A DNA stretch of 64,000 bases from an uncultured Muribaculaceae bacterium. GTDB taxonomy: Bacteria; Bacteroidota; Bacteroidia; Bacteroidales; Muribaculaceae. Below the pieces are notes generated by a model that had not been told where the DNA came from, ran no database searches, and was given only the letters and a program-made list of their open reading frames with translations. The translations under genes and the position numbers were made by a program. Every line of letters starts with the position of its first letter. The stretch's first letter is position 1. The stretch is taken from assembly GCA_910579035.1 (NCBI GenBank), contig CAJTSR010000016.1:10076-74075 (forward strand), written 5' to 3'. Positions 15,569-23,363 of this stretch are shown here, in pieces.

Positions 15569-18298
15569 TTAGAAGTTTACACGTAGCTTCATTGAGAATG
15601 TGCGTCCGAAAGAGTAGAACACGCCGTAGATATTCTCCCAGTTGGCGTCGACGGCAGAATCAGAATATGCGTCAACCACGTAGTTGTAGTTGAAGAGGTT
15701 GTGCACGTTGCCGTAGAGAGTTGCGCTCACGCCGCCGATGTCGAAGCGGTAGGATGCGTTGAGGTCGAGCTGGTTGCCCCAGGGTATGCGCCAGGGCTTG
15801 TGAACGGTGATTGTGTTGTTGAAGCTGGGGGTGTTGATGGAGTAGTCGGAGTAGTTGCGGTCCGAAACCTTCCAGTCTGCGCCTATGCGGAAGCCCTTGA
15901 AGGGGCGGAATGTCGCTCCGATGGCGGCTGTGGTCTGAGCCGAGCCGCCCACCTTGATGCCTTTCTGGTTGAGCACGCCCCACGCGTGGTCTTCGGCCAT
16001 GACGCCCGATGCGATGTCGCCGGCGCTGTTCTTCAGGGGCTGTCCGAGCTGGTTGTAGAAGTAGCCCTTGGCGTTGCTGTCCCAGATATAGTCGCCGAGC
16101 GATACCATACCTGTCAGCTCGAGCCACTTGGTGGGTACGAAAGTACAGTTGAACTCGATACCCATGTGGCGGGCGTCGACGCCAGTGAGGTTCATAGCGT
16201 AACGGTCGCCTGCGTGCTCGCCCTGCTCTATGGAGCCGCCGCGCACGGCGGTTTTGTCGAGCCACTTGGTGTAGTATGCGTTAAGTGTGGCGGAGAATAT
16301 GCGCGAACGGAAGTTGTAGCCGGCCTCTACCGAGAACACTTTTTCGTTTACGGGGTCGGGGTTGGTGGCGTTCGATGTGGCCTGCTGCAGGAACACGCCG
16401 TTTGCGAAGAATGGCGCGCGGCTGATGTAGCCCACGTTGGCAAACACGTTGTGGTGGCGGTCGATGTTGTAGTTGGCGCCGAATTTGGCTGTGCCGCCGA
16501 GGAAGTTGTACATGCCCGATTTGGCGTGTTCCTCGTCGTAGTAGAAGTGGTCGATACGCTCGTAGCCGGTGTTGCTGAGCGAGCCGGAGAGCACGAGGTT
16601 GAGCTTCTTGTCGAACATCGTGTATTCGGCCTGTGCGTATACGCCTTCCTGATTGGTGCGGCCTTCATAGTCGCGGTATACCACATCGCCCACGCCGAGC
16701 TTCTGGTACTTCCAGTTGGGGTCGGCGGCTGCGGCGTTGTTGTAGGGCTTCACGTTCTTACGCGAGCTGTCGTCCATGAAGTATTCGCCGTCATAGAGGT
16801 CGATAATCTTGTTGTTGTGGTATCCCACATAGTAGCGCAGGTCCACACCAGCCAGAATGTTGAGGGTCTTGTCGAAGAAGCTGTTCTGGTATGTCGACAC
16901 GAGTCCGTACCAGTTGTGCGAGTTGTTCGATTCGCTCATTACCATGTTCGAGCCGGTGGTACTGGCCTGGTTCATGAGCTGGATTTCGTCGTATGCGAAA
17001 GTTCCGTCGGGTTTGCGGAAGAGGGTGTTGGCAGCGCCGTTGGTGGTACCGTACCAGCTTGAGTTGCTGAGGCTCTGCCCTTTGTATGTGCCGCGTCCCT
17101 GGCCGCTGTAGCCGCCGCCCTTGGCAAGCGAGGCGTATACGGTGGTCGAGAGGCTCGACTTCTTGTCGATCTGCCATATGTGGGCCAGCGAGAGCTGGGG
17201 CTTGTGGTAGGTGTTGCGGTTGGAGGAGCGTACCTTGCCGTCGAGGCCGTAGCCGAAGGTGGCGTTGTACTTGTAGGGGCTTTCGGTGCCCATCCAGTTT
17301 TTGGCGTAGCGCTGGTAGTTGATTATCGACAGGCCGTCTTTGTTTCCGCGCTTGTTGTGGGTCTGGGGTGCTCCGAAGGCTGTGAACGACAGCTGATGGC
17401 GGTCGTTGATGCGCTTTGACACGTTCACGAAGTAGTTGTAACCGCTGAAGTCGGTGCCCTGGATATATCCGTCGCCGAACTTGCGCGATCCGAGCACTGT
17501 CACGGCCCAGCCGTTGTCCATCAGGCCGGTGGATAGCTTCACGCCGTAGTTGTTCATGCCGTCGTTGCCCATGCCGTACCACACGCTGCCGCCTTTTTCT
17601 GCGTCAAGGCTGGAGGTGGTGATGTTGATGGTGCCGCCGATAGAGGGGGCCGAGAGGATTGCTGCGCCGAGGCCGCGCTGGGTCTGTATGTTGGAAGCCA
17701 CGTCGCTGAGGCCTGCCCAGTTGCTCCAGTATACCCAGCCGCCTTCCATGTCGTTGACCGGGATACCGTTCACGAGCACAGCCACGTTGGCGCTCTGGAA
17801 GCCGCGCATATTGATTTTGGCATCGCCGAAGCCGCCGCCGTCTTTGGTGGCCCATACTCCGGGGGTTGTGTTGAGGATTTCGGGAAGCTCCTGTGTGCCG
17901 AGCTTCACATCGATTTCAGCCTTGTTGACCTGCGATATGGCCACAGGTGTCTGGCGGGTGCGGGCTATCGACTGGGTAACCACAACGTCGTTGAGAACCT
18001 CTGTCGACGGCTTGAGGGCTATCTTGCCCATGTCGGCTTTGACGGCCACTTTTTTAGCCTCGTAGCCTACATAGCTTATTGTGAGCGATGCGGTGCCTTC
18101 GGGCACTTTGACATCGAAATCGCCGTCGATGTCGGTTGTGGCGAGGGCGCGTCCGCCGGTAATCACGATGCTGGCGCCGATTATCGGTTCGCCTTCCTCG
18201 TCGACTACCGTTCCTTTGCAATTTAGGGTCGCTCCGGCAGCGAAGGCAACAGCCTGTGCAAGCCAGAGCACGATGAATACGGATAAGAGTCGTCTCAT
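15569..18298 (-). CDS. TonB-dependent outer-membrane receptor with carboxypeptidase-regulatory-like domain
   Basis: A 909-residue receptor. Signal peptide residues 1-21; about 25-100 the carboxypeptidase-D regulatory-like domain (GTVVDEEGEPIIGASIVITG, ISYVGYEAKKV); then a plug domain (VVVTQSIARTRQTPVAISQV, INMRGFQSANVAVLVNGIPV) and a 22-strand-type barrel ending with aromatic FSMKLRVNF. It imports a ligand across the outer membrane using TonB energy. No SusD-type partner is present; the next gene is the OB-fold-like lipoprotein, which likely fills the surface-partner role. Substrate cannot be told from sequence. Confidence 0.92.
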   Translation of the reverse strand: MRRLLSVFIVLWLAQAVAFAAGATLNCKGTVVDEEGEPIIGASIVITGGRALATTDIDGDFDVKVPEGTASLTISYVGYEAKKVAVKADMGKIALKPSTEVLNDVVVTQSIARTRQTPVAISQVNKAEIDVKLGTQELPEILNTTPGVWATKDGGGFGDAKINMRGFQSANVAVLVNGIPVNDMEGGWVYWSNWAGLSDVASNIQTQRGLGAAILSAPSIGGTINITTSSLDAEKGGSVWYGMGNDGMNNYGVKLSTGLMDNGWAVTVLGSRKFGDGYIQGTDFSGYNYFVNVSKRINDRHQLSFTAFGAPQTHNKRGNKDGLSIINYQRYAKNWMGTESPYKYNATFGYGLDGKVRSSNRNTYHKPQLSLAHIWQIDKKSSLSTTVYASLAKGGGYSGQGRGTYKGQSLSNSSWYGTTNGAANTLFRKPDGTFAYDEIQLMNQASTTGSNMVMSESNNSHNWYGLVSTYQNSFFDKTLNILAGVDLRYYVGYHNNKIIDLYDGEYFMDDSSRKNVKPYNNAAAADPNWKYQKLGVGDVVYRDYEGRTNQEGVYAQAEYTMFDKKLNLVLSGSLSNTGYERIDHFYYDEEHAKSGMYNFLGGTAKFGANYNIDRHHNVFANVGYISRAPFFANGVFLQQATSNATNPDPVNEKVFSVEAGYNFRSRIFSATLNAYYTKWLDKTAVRGGSIEQGEHAGDRYAMNLTGVDARHMGIEFNCTFVPTKWLELTGMVSLGDYIWDSNAKGYFYNQLGQPLKNSAGDIASGVMAEDHAWGVLNQKGIKVGGSAQTTAAIGATFRPFKGFRIGADWKVSDRNYSDYSINTPSFNNTITVHKPWRIPWGNQLDLNASYRFDIGGVSATLYGNVHNLFNYNYVVDAYSDSAVDANWENIYGVFYSFGRTFSMKLRVNF

Positions 18299-18384
18299 TG
18301 CGTAAATTAATAAATATGAGTTCTTTAAGATTGGTTTCTGCGCTAAGGTACTATGCCCTTGTAATATATTTTGGCATAATGCTA

Positions 18385-18417
18385 CAAAGGTAGGTATATT
18401 TTTTTACTTTTTCACAA
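18385..18417 (-). promoter_or_regulatory. Promoter of the TonB receptor operon
   Basis: -7 TACCTTTG (18385-18392) with a TTG at 18415-18417 (spacer 22 nt), minus strand. Predicted leader about 80 nt before the ATG at 18298. No other regulatory motif was recognised in this gap up to the terminator at 18450. Confidence 0.65.
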
Positions 18418-18449
18418 TTGGCGAGTTTATTTAACAATGAGCAAGGCAT

Positions 18450-18483
18450 AAAAAAACACGGCGCCGACGTCGGCACCGTGTTT
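18450..18483 (-). terminator. Intrinsic terminator of the SIMPL gene, displaced by a mobile element
   Basis: A hairpin of two stem blocks (AAACACGG/CCGTGTTT and GCCGAC/GTCGGC) followed on the minus strand by seven T. The nearest minus-strand gene ending toward it is the SIMPL gene, whose stop codon is now 355 bp away because a 334-bp element lies in between. Removing the element puts the hairpin about 20 nt after the stop, a normal terminator distance. Confidence 0.75.
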
Positions 18484-18504
18484 GGGTGTGCGTTATGCCT
18501 GTTA

Positions 18505-18838
18505 GAGGGTGTTTCATAATATCTGTTAAAGCACAGGCCAAAAAGTTTGAGATGGATTTATTCCTGAGCCGAAGGAGCATAGCGGTTGCTATGTGACTGA
18601 GGCGAAGGGATAAAGACACTCAAAATTTTTGGAGGCGAAGCCTTTGATGCCGCCCTGACAGATATTCTCTGATGATTCGGTTGAGGGCTGATTTAACAAT
18701 AGTGCTGTCTTGGCGTCTTTTTGTTAATCTGCCCATTATTCATCGGTCACATAGCACCGCTATGCTCCCTCTTCATAATGAACAGCTTAAACAAAAATAC
18801 ACCAACCTATGCTTTAACAGATATTATGAAACACCCTC
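18505..18838. mobile_element. MITE-like non-autonomous element, copy 1 (334 bp)
   Basis: Starts GAGGGTGTTTCATAAT and ends with the inverted complement; the terminal inverted repeats match perfectly for 29 bp. It is flanked by direct repeats TTA (18502-18504 and 18839-18841), a 3-bp TNA target duplication. It has no coding capacity. Internally it carries a hairpin CATAGC-GGTT-GCTATG (18578-18593) and an inverted partner at 18748-18765. A nearly identical copy is at 28038-28372. The TNA duplication and GAG ends suggest mobilisation by an IS5-family transposase (inference). Confidence 0.85.
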
Positions 18839-19546
18839 TTAATCTTCGAGATAGTAGGTGATAGATGTCACCACGCGTACTGTCTTGATGTTGGGCGTGT
18901 ACTGGTCGCGGTCGGAGATAGAGAACTGTCCTTGCGACGCCGTTTTGATTTTGCCGAGCTTGCTGTGGGAGTCGGCGGCAAATTTGTCGGCGGCCTCGCG
19001 GGCGTTTGCCGTGGCTTCGGCAATCATTTCGGGCTTTATCGAGTTGAGGTCGGTATATTCGTAGGACGTGGAGTAGTTGTAGTCGCCGGCTACCACGGCT
19101 ATGCCCTGGCGCAGGAGGTCGGTCTGCTTGTTGATAAGCTTGCGCACCTGTTCTACCTTGTCGGAGGTCACTACCACCACGTTGGTCACCAGGTAGCGGT
19201 AGCGCACGTCCTGATTGCCGTAGCGTTCGGCCGACTGGTCGTATACCTGGGGCGCGTTCACCGATATTTCGCTGTCGGATAGTCCGTTTTCTTTCAGGAA
19301 CTTGACGATGCCGTCGTTGTTGGCCTGTATTTTGGTGTAGATTGTGGTGAGGTCGTTGCCTACCTCCTTTGTCACGATGGGCCATGTCACCTTGTTGGCC
19401 GGAACCTCTTTCTCGCACAGGCCGCGCACGGTCACCACGCGGTCGCGGTTGCTGAAATTGTCGATGCCTCCTTTGAGGGCAAATCCGAGAATCACTATTG
19501 CCACGGCCACTATCGCCGACGACAACACTATTGCAGGAGCTTTCAT
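18839..19546 (-). CDS. SIMPL-domain (DUF541) periplasmic or membrane-anchored protein
   Basis: A 235-residue protein, MKAPAIVLSSAIVAVAIVIL, with one N-terminal membrane anchor or uncleaved signal (residues 4-25). The rest matches the SIMPL/DUF541 family: VTVRGLCEKEVPANKVTWPI near the start, a central segment with the conserved YRYLVTNVVVV, and a C-terminal VRVVTSITYYLED. Function is unknown; family members sit in the envelope. Its stop codon TAA (18839-18841) is itself the target-site duplication of the adjacent mobile element, so the coding sequence is unchanged. Confidence 0.88.
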   Translation of the reverse strand: MKAPAIVLSSAIVAVAIVILGFALKGGIDNFSNRDRVVTVRGLCEKEVPANKVTWPIVTKEVGNDLTTIYTKIQANNDGIVKFLKENGLSDSEISVNAPQVYDQSAERYGNQDVRYRYLVTNVVVVTSDKVEQVRKLINKQTDLLRQGIAVVAGDYNYSTSYEYTDLNSIKPEMIAEATANAREAADKFAADSHSKLGKIKTASQGQFSISDRDQYTPNIKTVRVVTSITYYLED

Positions 19547-19645
19547 AAATAAATGGTGTTAAAACAATAAATTGCGTTAAAAACATATTTTAGACTAAAC
19601 GCGGCATCTCTTGGTTTAGTTCCCGCGTGAAATTTTGCAAAGAAA

Positions 19646-19676
19646 TTGTGCCGCACCCGATTTTATGCTAAATTTG
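19646..19676 (+). promoter_or_regulatory. Promoter of the TPR regulator gene
   Basis: -33 TTG (19646-19648), 20-nt spacer, -7 TAAATTTG (19669-19676). It lies downstream of the two earliest in-frame ATG codons (19635, 19665), which argues that the true start of the next gene is later. Confidence 0.6.
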
Positions 19677-19709
19677 CCGATAAACCTCAAAAACACGAAA
19701 TCCAACGTA

Positions 19710-21470
19710 GTGCCGAACCGATCTGTCCTTTTATCCATTTTTTGTAGAATCAGGGATTGTTTGCTCCTTATGTGGCTTCTGAGTCTGTGCGCGTGCGCTT
19801 CCGATTTGGGTCGAACCCTTGAACGCATAGAGCGGCAGGTAGCCTCTGTGCCCGATTCCGCCTACACTGCTCTTTGCGCCATCGACAAATCCCGGCTGAG
19901 CGACAAAGGCGACAAGGCACTCTACAACCTCTTGATGAGCGAGGCGATGTATAGGCGGGGAGAGCTTGTGTGTGATGACTCCCTGATAAGGTATCCAAGC
20001 CGCTATTTTCATAGGAATGGCGACGAAGCCCGTCTGTGGAGGTCGCTGTTTATAAAGGCGATAGTAGCATATAATATGAAGGATTATCCTCACAGTATGG
20101 TTCTGTCGCGGGAGGCTGAGGCGTTGGCATTGTCGCTTGGTAGCACCGAGTATCTGGCCAAAATATACGAGCATATATCGAACATATACGAGGTGGGGCT
20201 TAATTCGGCAGAAGAATTGAAATACTCCACAAGGGCTGCAGCACTGTATAAAGAGGCGGGTATGGAGTCGGAACATTTGCTTGTGCTTGTCGACAAAGCC
20301 CGGAGTTTGGCAGGCATGGGTCTGTGGCAGAAGAGTATTCAGTTGTTGGACAGTGTGGCGGCTCTTGCAAGTTTGGAAGACACAATGCTGATCTACAGTC
20401 TGAATAAGGCAAGAATAAAGCCTGAGATAGCGTTGGGCAAGGCGGAAGACGCTGTTGAGAGTTATGAAATAGCAGATAAGATAGGCCGTGAGGCTGGTTT
20501 GGACTTTAATATTCCAAGTGCCTTTGAAATATCTTTGATAAGAGGCGAGGTTGATGAGGCTGCCTTGTGGCTCGATTCTATAGTTGCTGTATCTGCAGAT
20601 GTTGATGCCGATTTGGAAGCACAGTATGCGATGTACAGGTACTACAAATATTTTGGCGATTATCAGAAAGCACTTGAGCATCACGAGCGATTATTATCGC
20701 TTGAGGAGGAGGGTTTGCGAAAAATACGAAGTGAAAGTGTGGTCAAGGCTGAAAGCCGGTTTTATTGGCTCAATGCTAAAAGAGCGCGGCAAAAGGAAAA
20801 AGCATCTTATGTATGGATCGTTTCCATTTCCATTATGGCTTTGGTTATAATATCGACTCTGTTGTTTTATTATAGGCTGACAGTGAGGACTAAAAACGAA
20901 GAAATGGAGTCCAAGATGGGACAGATACGGGAGCTTTCTGACGAGATTAGGGCGAAAGACAACAGTTTGTTCGCGTTAAATAAGGAGGTAGGCAGCAAGG
21001 ACTCTCAGCTTGCAGAACTGTCCGGCGCTATTAAGAACAGCAATGAACATTTGCAAGAGTTGAGAGATTCGATGGTGCAGATGTCCCGAGGCCGTTTCGA
21101 TGTAATCAACAACCTGTGCGAAGAATATTTTTCAAGGAGAAATGCGCCTGAAAAAACAAGACTCTCGCTGTATGGCAAGGTTGAGGAGCAGATTATGAAT
21201 ATGAGAAGTGAGCGCGCGTTGTGCGAGTTGGAACAGTCGCTCAATATGGTTTACGATGGCATTATGGATAAGTTGAGGGTGTCGTTTCCGCATATGAAAG
21301 AAGCCGACAGGTTGTTCCTGATGCTGACCTTTGCAGGATTTTCATCAAAGACTATATCCGTACTTTGCGATATCAATCTTGGCAATTATTATAACAAGCG
21401 TAGTCGTCTGAGGGCTAAAATCGAAGAATCAGATAGCCCCTATCGCGATTTGCTACTTTCGGCAATATAG
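19710..21470 (+). CDS. Membrane-bound TPR regulatory protein with C-terminal HTH-like region
   Basis: A Bacteroidales-type one-component regulator of about 587 residues. After an N-terminal hydrophobic stretch (CLLLMWLLSLCACASD, lipoprotein-like) come TPR repeats (about 50-330), a membrane helix (YVWIVSISIMALVIISTLLF), a coiled coil, and a C-terminal region (MKEADRLFLMLTFAGFSSKT, NLGNYYNKRSRLRAKI) resembling the LuxR-like DNA-binding end of such proteins. Sensing would be periplasmic and output cytosolic (inference). The start is uncertain: GTG 19710 fits the promoter at 19646-19676; ATG 19665 or 19635 are alternatives. The genes downstream are possible targets. Confidence 0.8.
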   Translation: MPNRSVLLSIFCRIRDCLLLMWLLSLCACASDLGRTLERIERQVASVPDSAYTALCAIDKSRLSDKGDKALYNLLMSEAMYRRGELVCDDSLIRYPSRYFHRNGDEARLWRSLFIKAIVAYNMKDYPHSMVLSREAEALALSLGSTEYLAKIYEHISNIYEVGLNSAEELKYSTRAAALYKEAGMESEHLLVLVDKARSLAGMGLWQKSIQLLDSVAALASLEDTMLIYSLNKARIKPEIALGKAEDAVESYEIADKIGREAGLDFNIPSAFEISLIRGEVDEAALWLDSIVAVSADVDADLEAQYAMYRYYKYFGDYQKALEHHERLLSLEEEGLRKIRSESVVKAESRFYWLNAKRARQKEKASYVWIVSISIMALVIISTLLFYYRLTVRTKNEEMESKMGQIRELSDEIRAKDNSLFALNKEVGSKDSQLAELSGAIKNSNEHLQELRDSMVQMSRGRFDVINNLCEEYFSRRNAPEKTRLSLYGKVEEQIMNMRSERALCELEQSLNMVYDGIMDKLRVSFPHMKEADRLFLMLTFAGFSSKTISVLCDINLGNYYNKRSRLRAKIEESDSPYRDLLLSAI

Positions 21471-21613
21471 TGCCTATTCTGCGAAGTGCTATATGTGCTT
21501 GAATACTAATGCATTTTGTCGCCTGATAACGAGGTGTTAGATTTGTGAAAAATCACTGCGTTGATAATCAGTAGTTTGCACTTTGGATTGATAGGCTGTT
21601 TAAGGCTATATTT

Positions 21614-21645
21614 TTTGGTAGGCTCTTGGATATATAGTAATTTTG
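21614..21645 (+). promoter_or_regulatory. Promoter of the porin-family / regulatory-domain gene pair
   Basis: -33 TTTG (21614-21617), 20-nt spacer, -7 TAATTTTG (21638-21645). Predicted leader about 55 nt to the ATG at 21705. Confidence 0.7.
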
Positions 21646-21704
21646 CGGTGTCAGACACAACAACAGAAGGCGCCTCCCTATCATAAACCAAAACATTCAA
21701 CCCA

Positions 21705-22361
21705 ATGAACAAACTCATTATCACATTATTTTTATTAGTGTCTTCTGTCGCTGCCGGAGCGCAAATGCGCTGGGGCGTGGAAGGCGGTGTGAATGTGTCG
21801 CACGCTTTCGACACAGAAAAGACCAAGGCCGGATTCAATATCGGGGCAGTAGGCGAATATTCGTTCAGCAGCCATTGGTTTATGGACGCTTCGCTCAAGC
21901 TGTCGTCACAGCCTTGCGGCATAGACGTCCGTGGCAGTTCCGATGATCAAAAATTCTGGCTTAAGGCGGACTATACTCCCTACTATCTCACCTTGCCTGT
22001 GCGTGCCGGATTCAAATTCTATCCTGCCGACGGTGTGCGCCTGCACATCGCTGTCGGCCCTATGATTGGTGTCGGCCTTTGGGGCAGCGGTCACTATTCG
22101 TCGAGCGCCCTCGGTGAAACCGATGCAGACGGCAATTATGTTGCAGGTGTTGATAAGAAAATCAAGCATTTCTTCAGCGCCAATCAGGAGCGTTGCTTCT
22201 CGTCGTCGCGCTTCGAGTATGGTGCCAATGCGAAAATCGGCGCTGAATTTGCCGGCCACTACCGCGTAAATCTCGAGTACAGCCTTATCCATATTCCCGG
22301 CAAGACCAAAAGTATCGACAATATGGGCGTGTTCTCGGTCAACATAGCTTATATGTTCTGA
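21705..22361 (+). CDS. Porin-family outer-membrane beta-barrel protein
   Basis: A 218-residue protein with signal peptide MNKLIITLFLLVSSVAAGAQ and alternating beta-strand pattern (MRWGVEGGVNVSHAF, AGFNIGAVGEYSFSSHWFMD), ending in VFSVNIAYMF with the terminal aromatic expected for barrel assembly. It fits the small 8-stranded OmpX/PorT-like barrels common in Bacteroidota. It precedes the carboxypeptidase-regulatory-domain gene by 9 nt, so the two form an operon. Ligand and role unknown. Confidence 0.85.
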   Translation: MNKLIITLFLLVSSVAAGAQMRWGVEGGVNVSHAFDTEKTKAGFNIGAVGEYSFSSHWFMDASLKLSSQPCGIDVRGSSDDQKFWLKADYTPYYLTLPVRAGFKFYPADGVRLHIAVGPMIGVGLWGSGHYSSSALGETDADGNYVAGVDKKIKHFFSANQERCFSSSRFEYGANAKIGAEFAGHYRVNLEYSLIHIPGKTKSIDNMGVFSVNIAYMF

Positions 22362-22370
22362 TAGTCCTAT

Positions 22371-23219
22371 ATGACTATACGATATGTGATTGTAGGATTG
22401 GCGGCATTCGCAGCGCTTGCTGCGGGTGCCGCTCAAACGCGTATAGCGGGGCGCGTTGTTGAGAAAGGCGGCGAGTGTCTGCCATATGCCACGATAAAGG
22501 TGAAGAATCGCTATCTGGGCGCTGTGGCCGACAGCGTGGGACTCTTTGAAATTCAGGGTGCTATGGCGGCGTCCGATACCGTGGTGGTGTCGTATATGGG
22601 CTTTCGGACAAGAAAATTGCTCGTGGCAGAACTTGGTGTGTCCGACAGCACGGTGTCGCTCGTGGAAATGGAGAGCGCGCCTGTGCCGCTGCCTGAGGTG
22701 GCTGTGCGTCCGGGCAAACGCAAGACAGTGAAATACGGCAAGAAGCATGGCACTGGAATGCTGTCGGCAGACTATACTGCCGAAGCGGGGCTGTGCACAG
22801 GCTTTGAAACTAAGGCGGGCAAAGGCCGGACGATGTGGCTCGACGCCGTAGGTTTCTATATCAAGGAGATTCCCGGTATGCTCAGCAGTATGAAGTTCAG
22901 AATCAACATTTACGATATGGCCGGGGTGACGCGGGAGCCTACCGATGAGTTTGCCGACGCCCTTGTCGGTCAGATATATTTCGACTATGACAAGGCCGAT
23001 GTGGTCGACGGCCGGTATATCTGGGCGTTGCCCGAAATGATGCGCCTGCCTGAACACGCGATGGTAGAGATAGAGTTCCTCGAAAATAGGAAAAACGAGG
23101 CGATTGTGTTCAAGTGCAATCTCTTGGGCAAAAACTCCTGGATACGCGAGCACGACGAGTATTTCTGGTGTACCTGTCCTATCGCCACACCCTTCTTCGT
23201 CAGCTGTGTAGAAAATTAG
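22371..23219 (+). CDS. Secreted protein with carboxypeptidase-regulatory-like domain
   Basis: A 282-residue protein: signal peptide to about residue 20, then a carboxypeptidase-regulatory-like (CarbopepD_reg_2) domain to about 105 (GRVVEKGGECLPYATIKVKN, VVVSYMGFRTRKL), then a beta-rich domain of unknown family (TMWLDAVGFYIKEIPGMLSS). There is no plug or barrel, so it is not a TonB receptor. Probably envelope-associated and co-expressed with the small barrel protein upstream. Confidence 0.8.
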   Translation: MTIRYVIVGLAAFAALAAGAAQTRIAGRVVEKGGECLPYATIKVKNRYLGAVADSVGLFEIQGAMAASDTVVVSYMGFRTRKLLVAELGVSDSTVSLVEMESAPVPLPEVAVRPGKRKTVKYGKKHGTGMLSADYTAEAGLCTGFETKAGKGRTMWLDAVGFYIKEIPGMLSSMKFRINIYDMAGVTREPTDEFADALVGQIYFDYDKADVVDGRYIWALPEMMRLPEHAMVEIEFLENRKNEAIVFKCNLLGKNSWIREHDEYFWCTCPIATPFFVSCVEN

Positions 23220-23302
23220 GTGGTTAAGTGGTTAGGTGGACAGGTGGTTAGGTGTAGGGCGCGGTGCTGGCCTGCCGCAGTTTTTTTGATATTGGGAACA
23301 TA

Positions 23303-23336
23303 TTGGCGGGGGTTCGCGTATTATTTAGTAAATTTG
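23303..23336 (+). promoter_or_regulatory. Promoter of polA
   Basis: TTG (23303-23305), 23-nt spacer and -7 TAAATTTG (23329-23336), about 28 nt before the ATG at 23364. Upstream, 23219-23262 holds imperfect tandem GTGGTTAGGTG-type units. Confidence 0.6.
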
Positions 23337-23363
23337 CACTTTTAGCACCTCCAATTAGCTCTG

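Noticed and set aside
13661..15586. 641-codon open frame on the plus strand, Cys/Val-rich
   Set aside because: Antisense to the OB-fold-like lipoprotein gene; its repeats are the shadow of the module duplication.
18505..18838. Possible ncRNA gene or small protein gene in the repeated element
   Set aside because: Inverted ends and target duplications mark it as a transposable element; no conserved start/stop frame is shared by the two copies.
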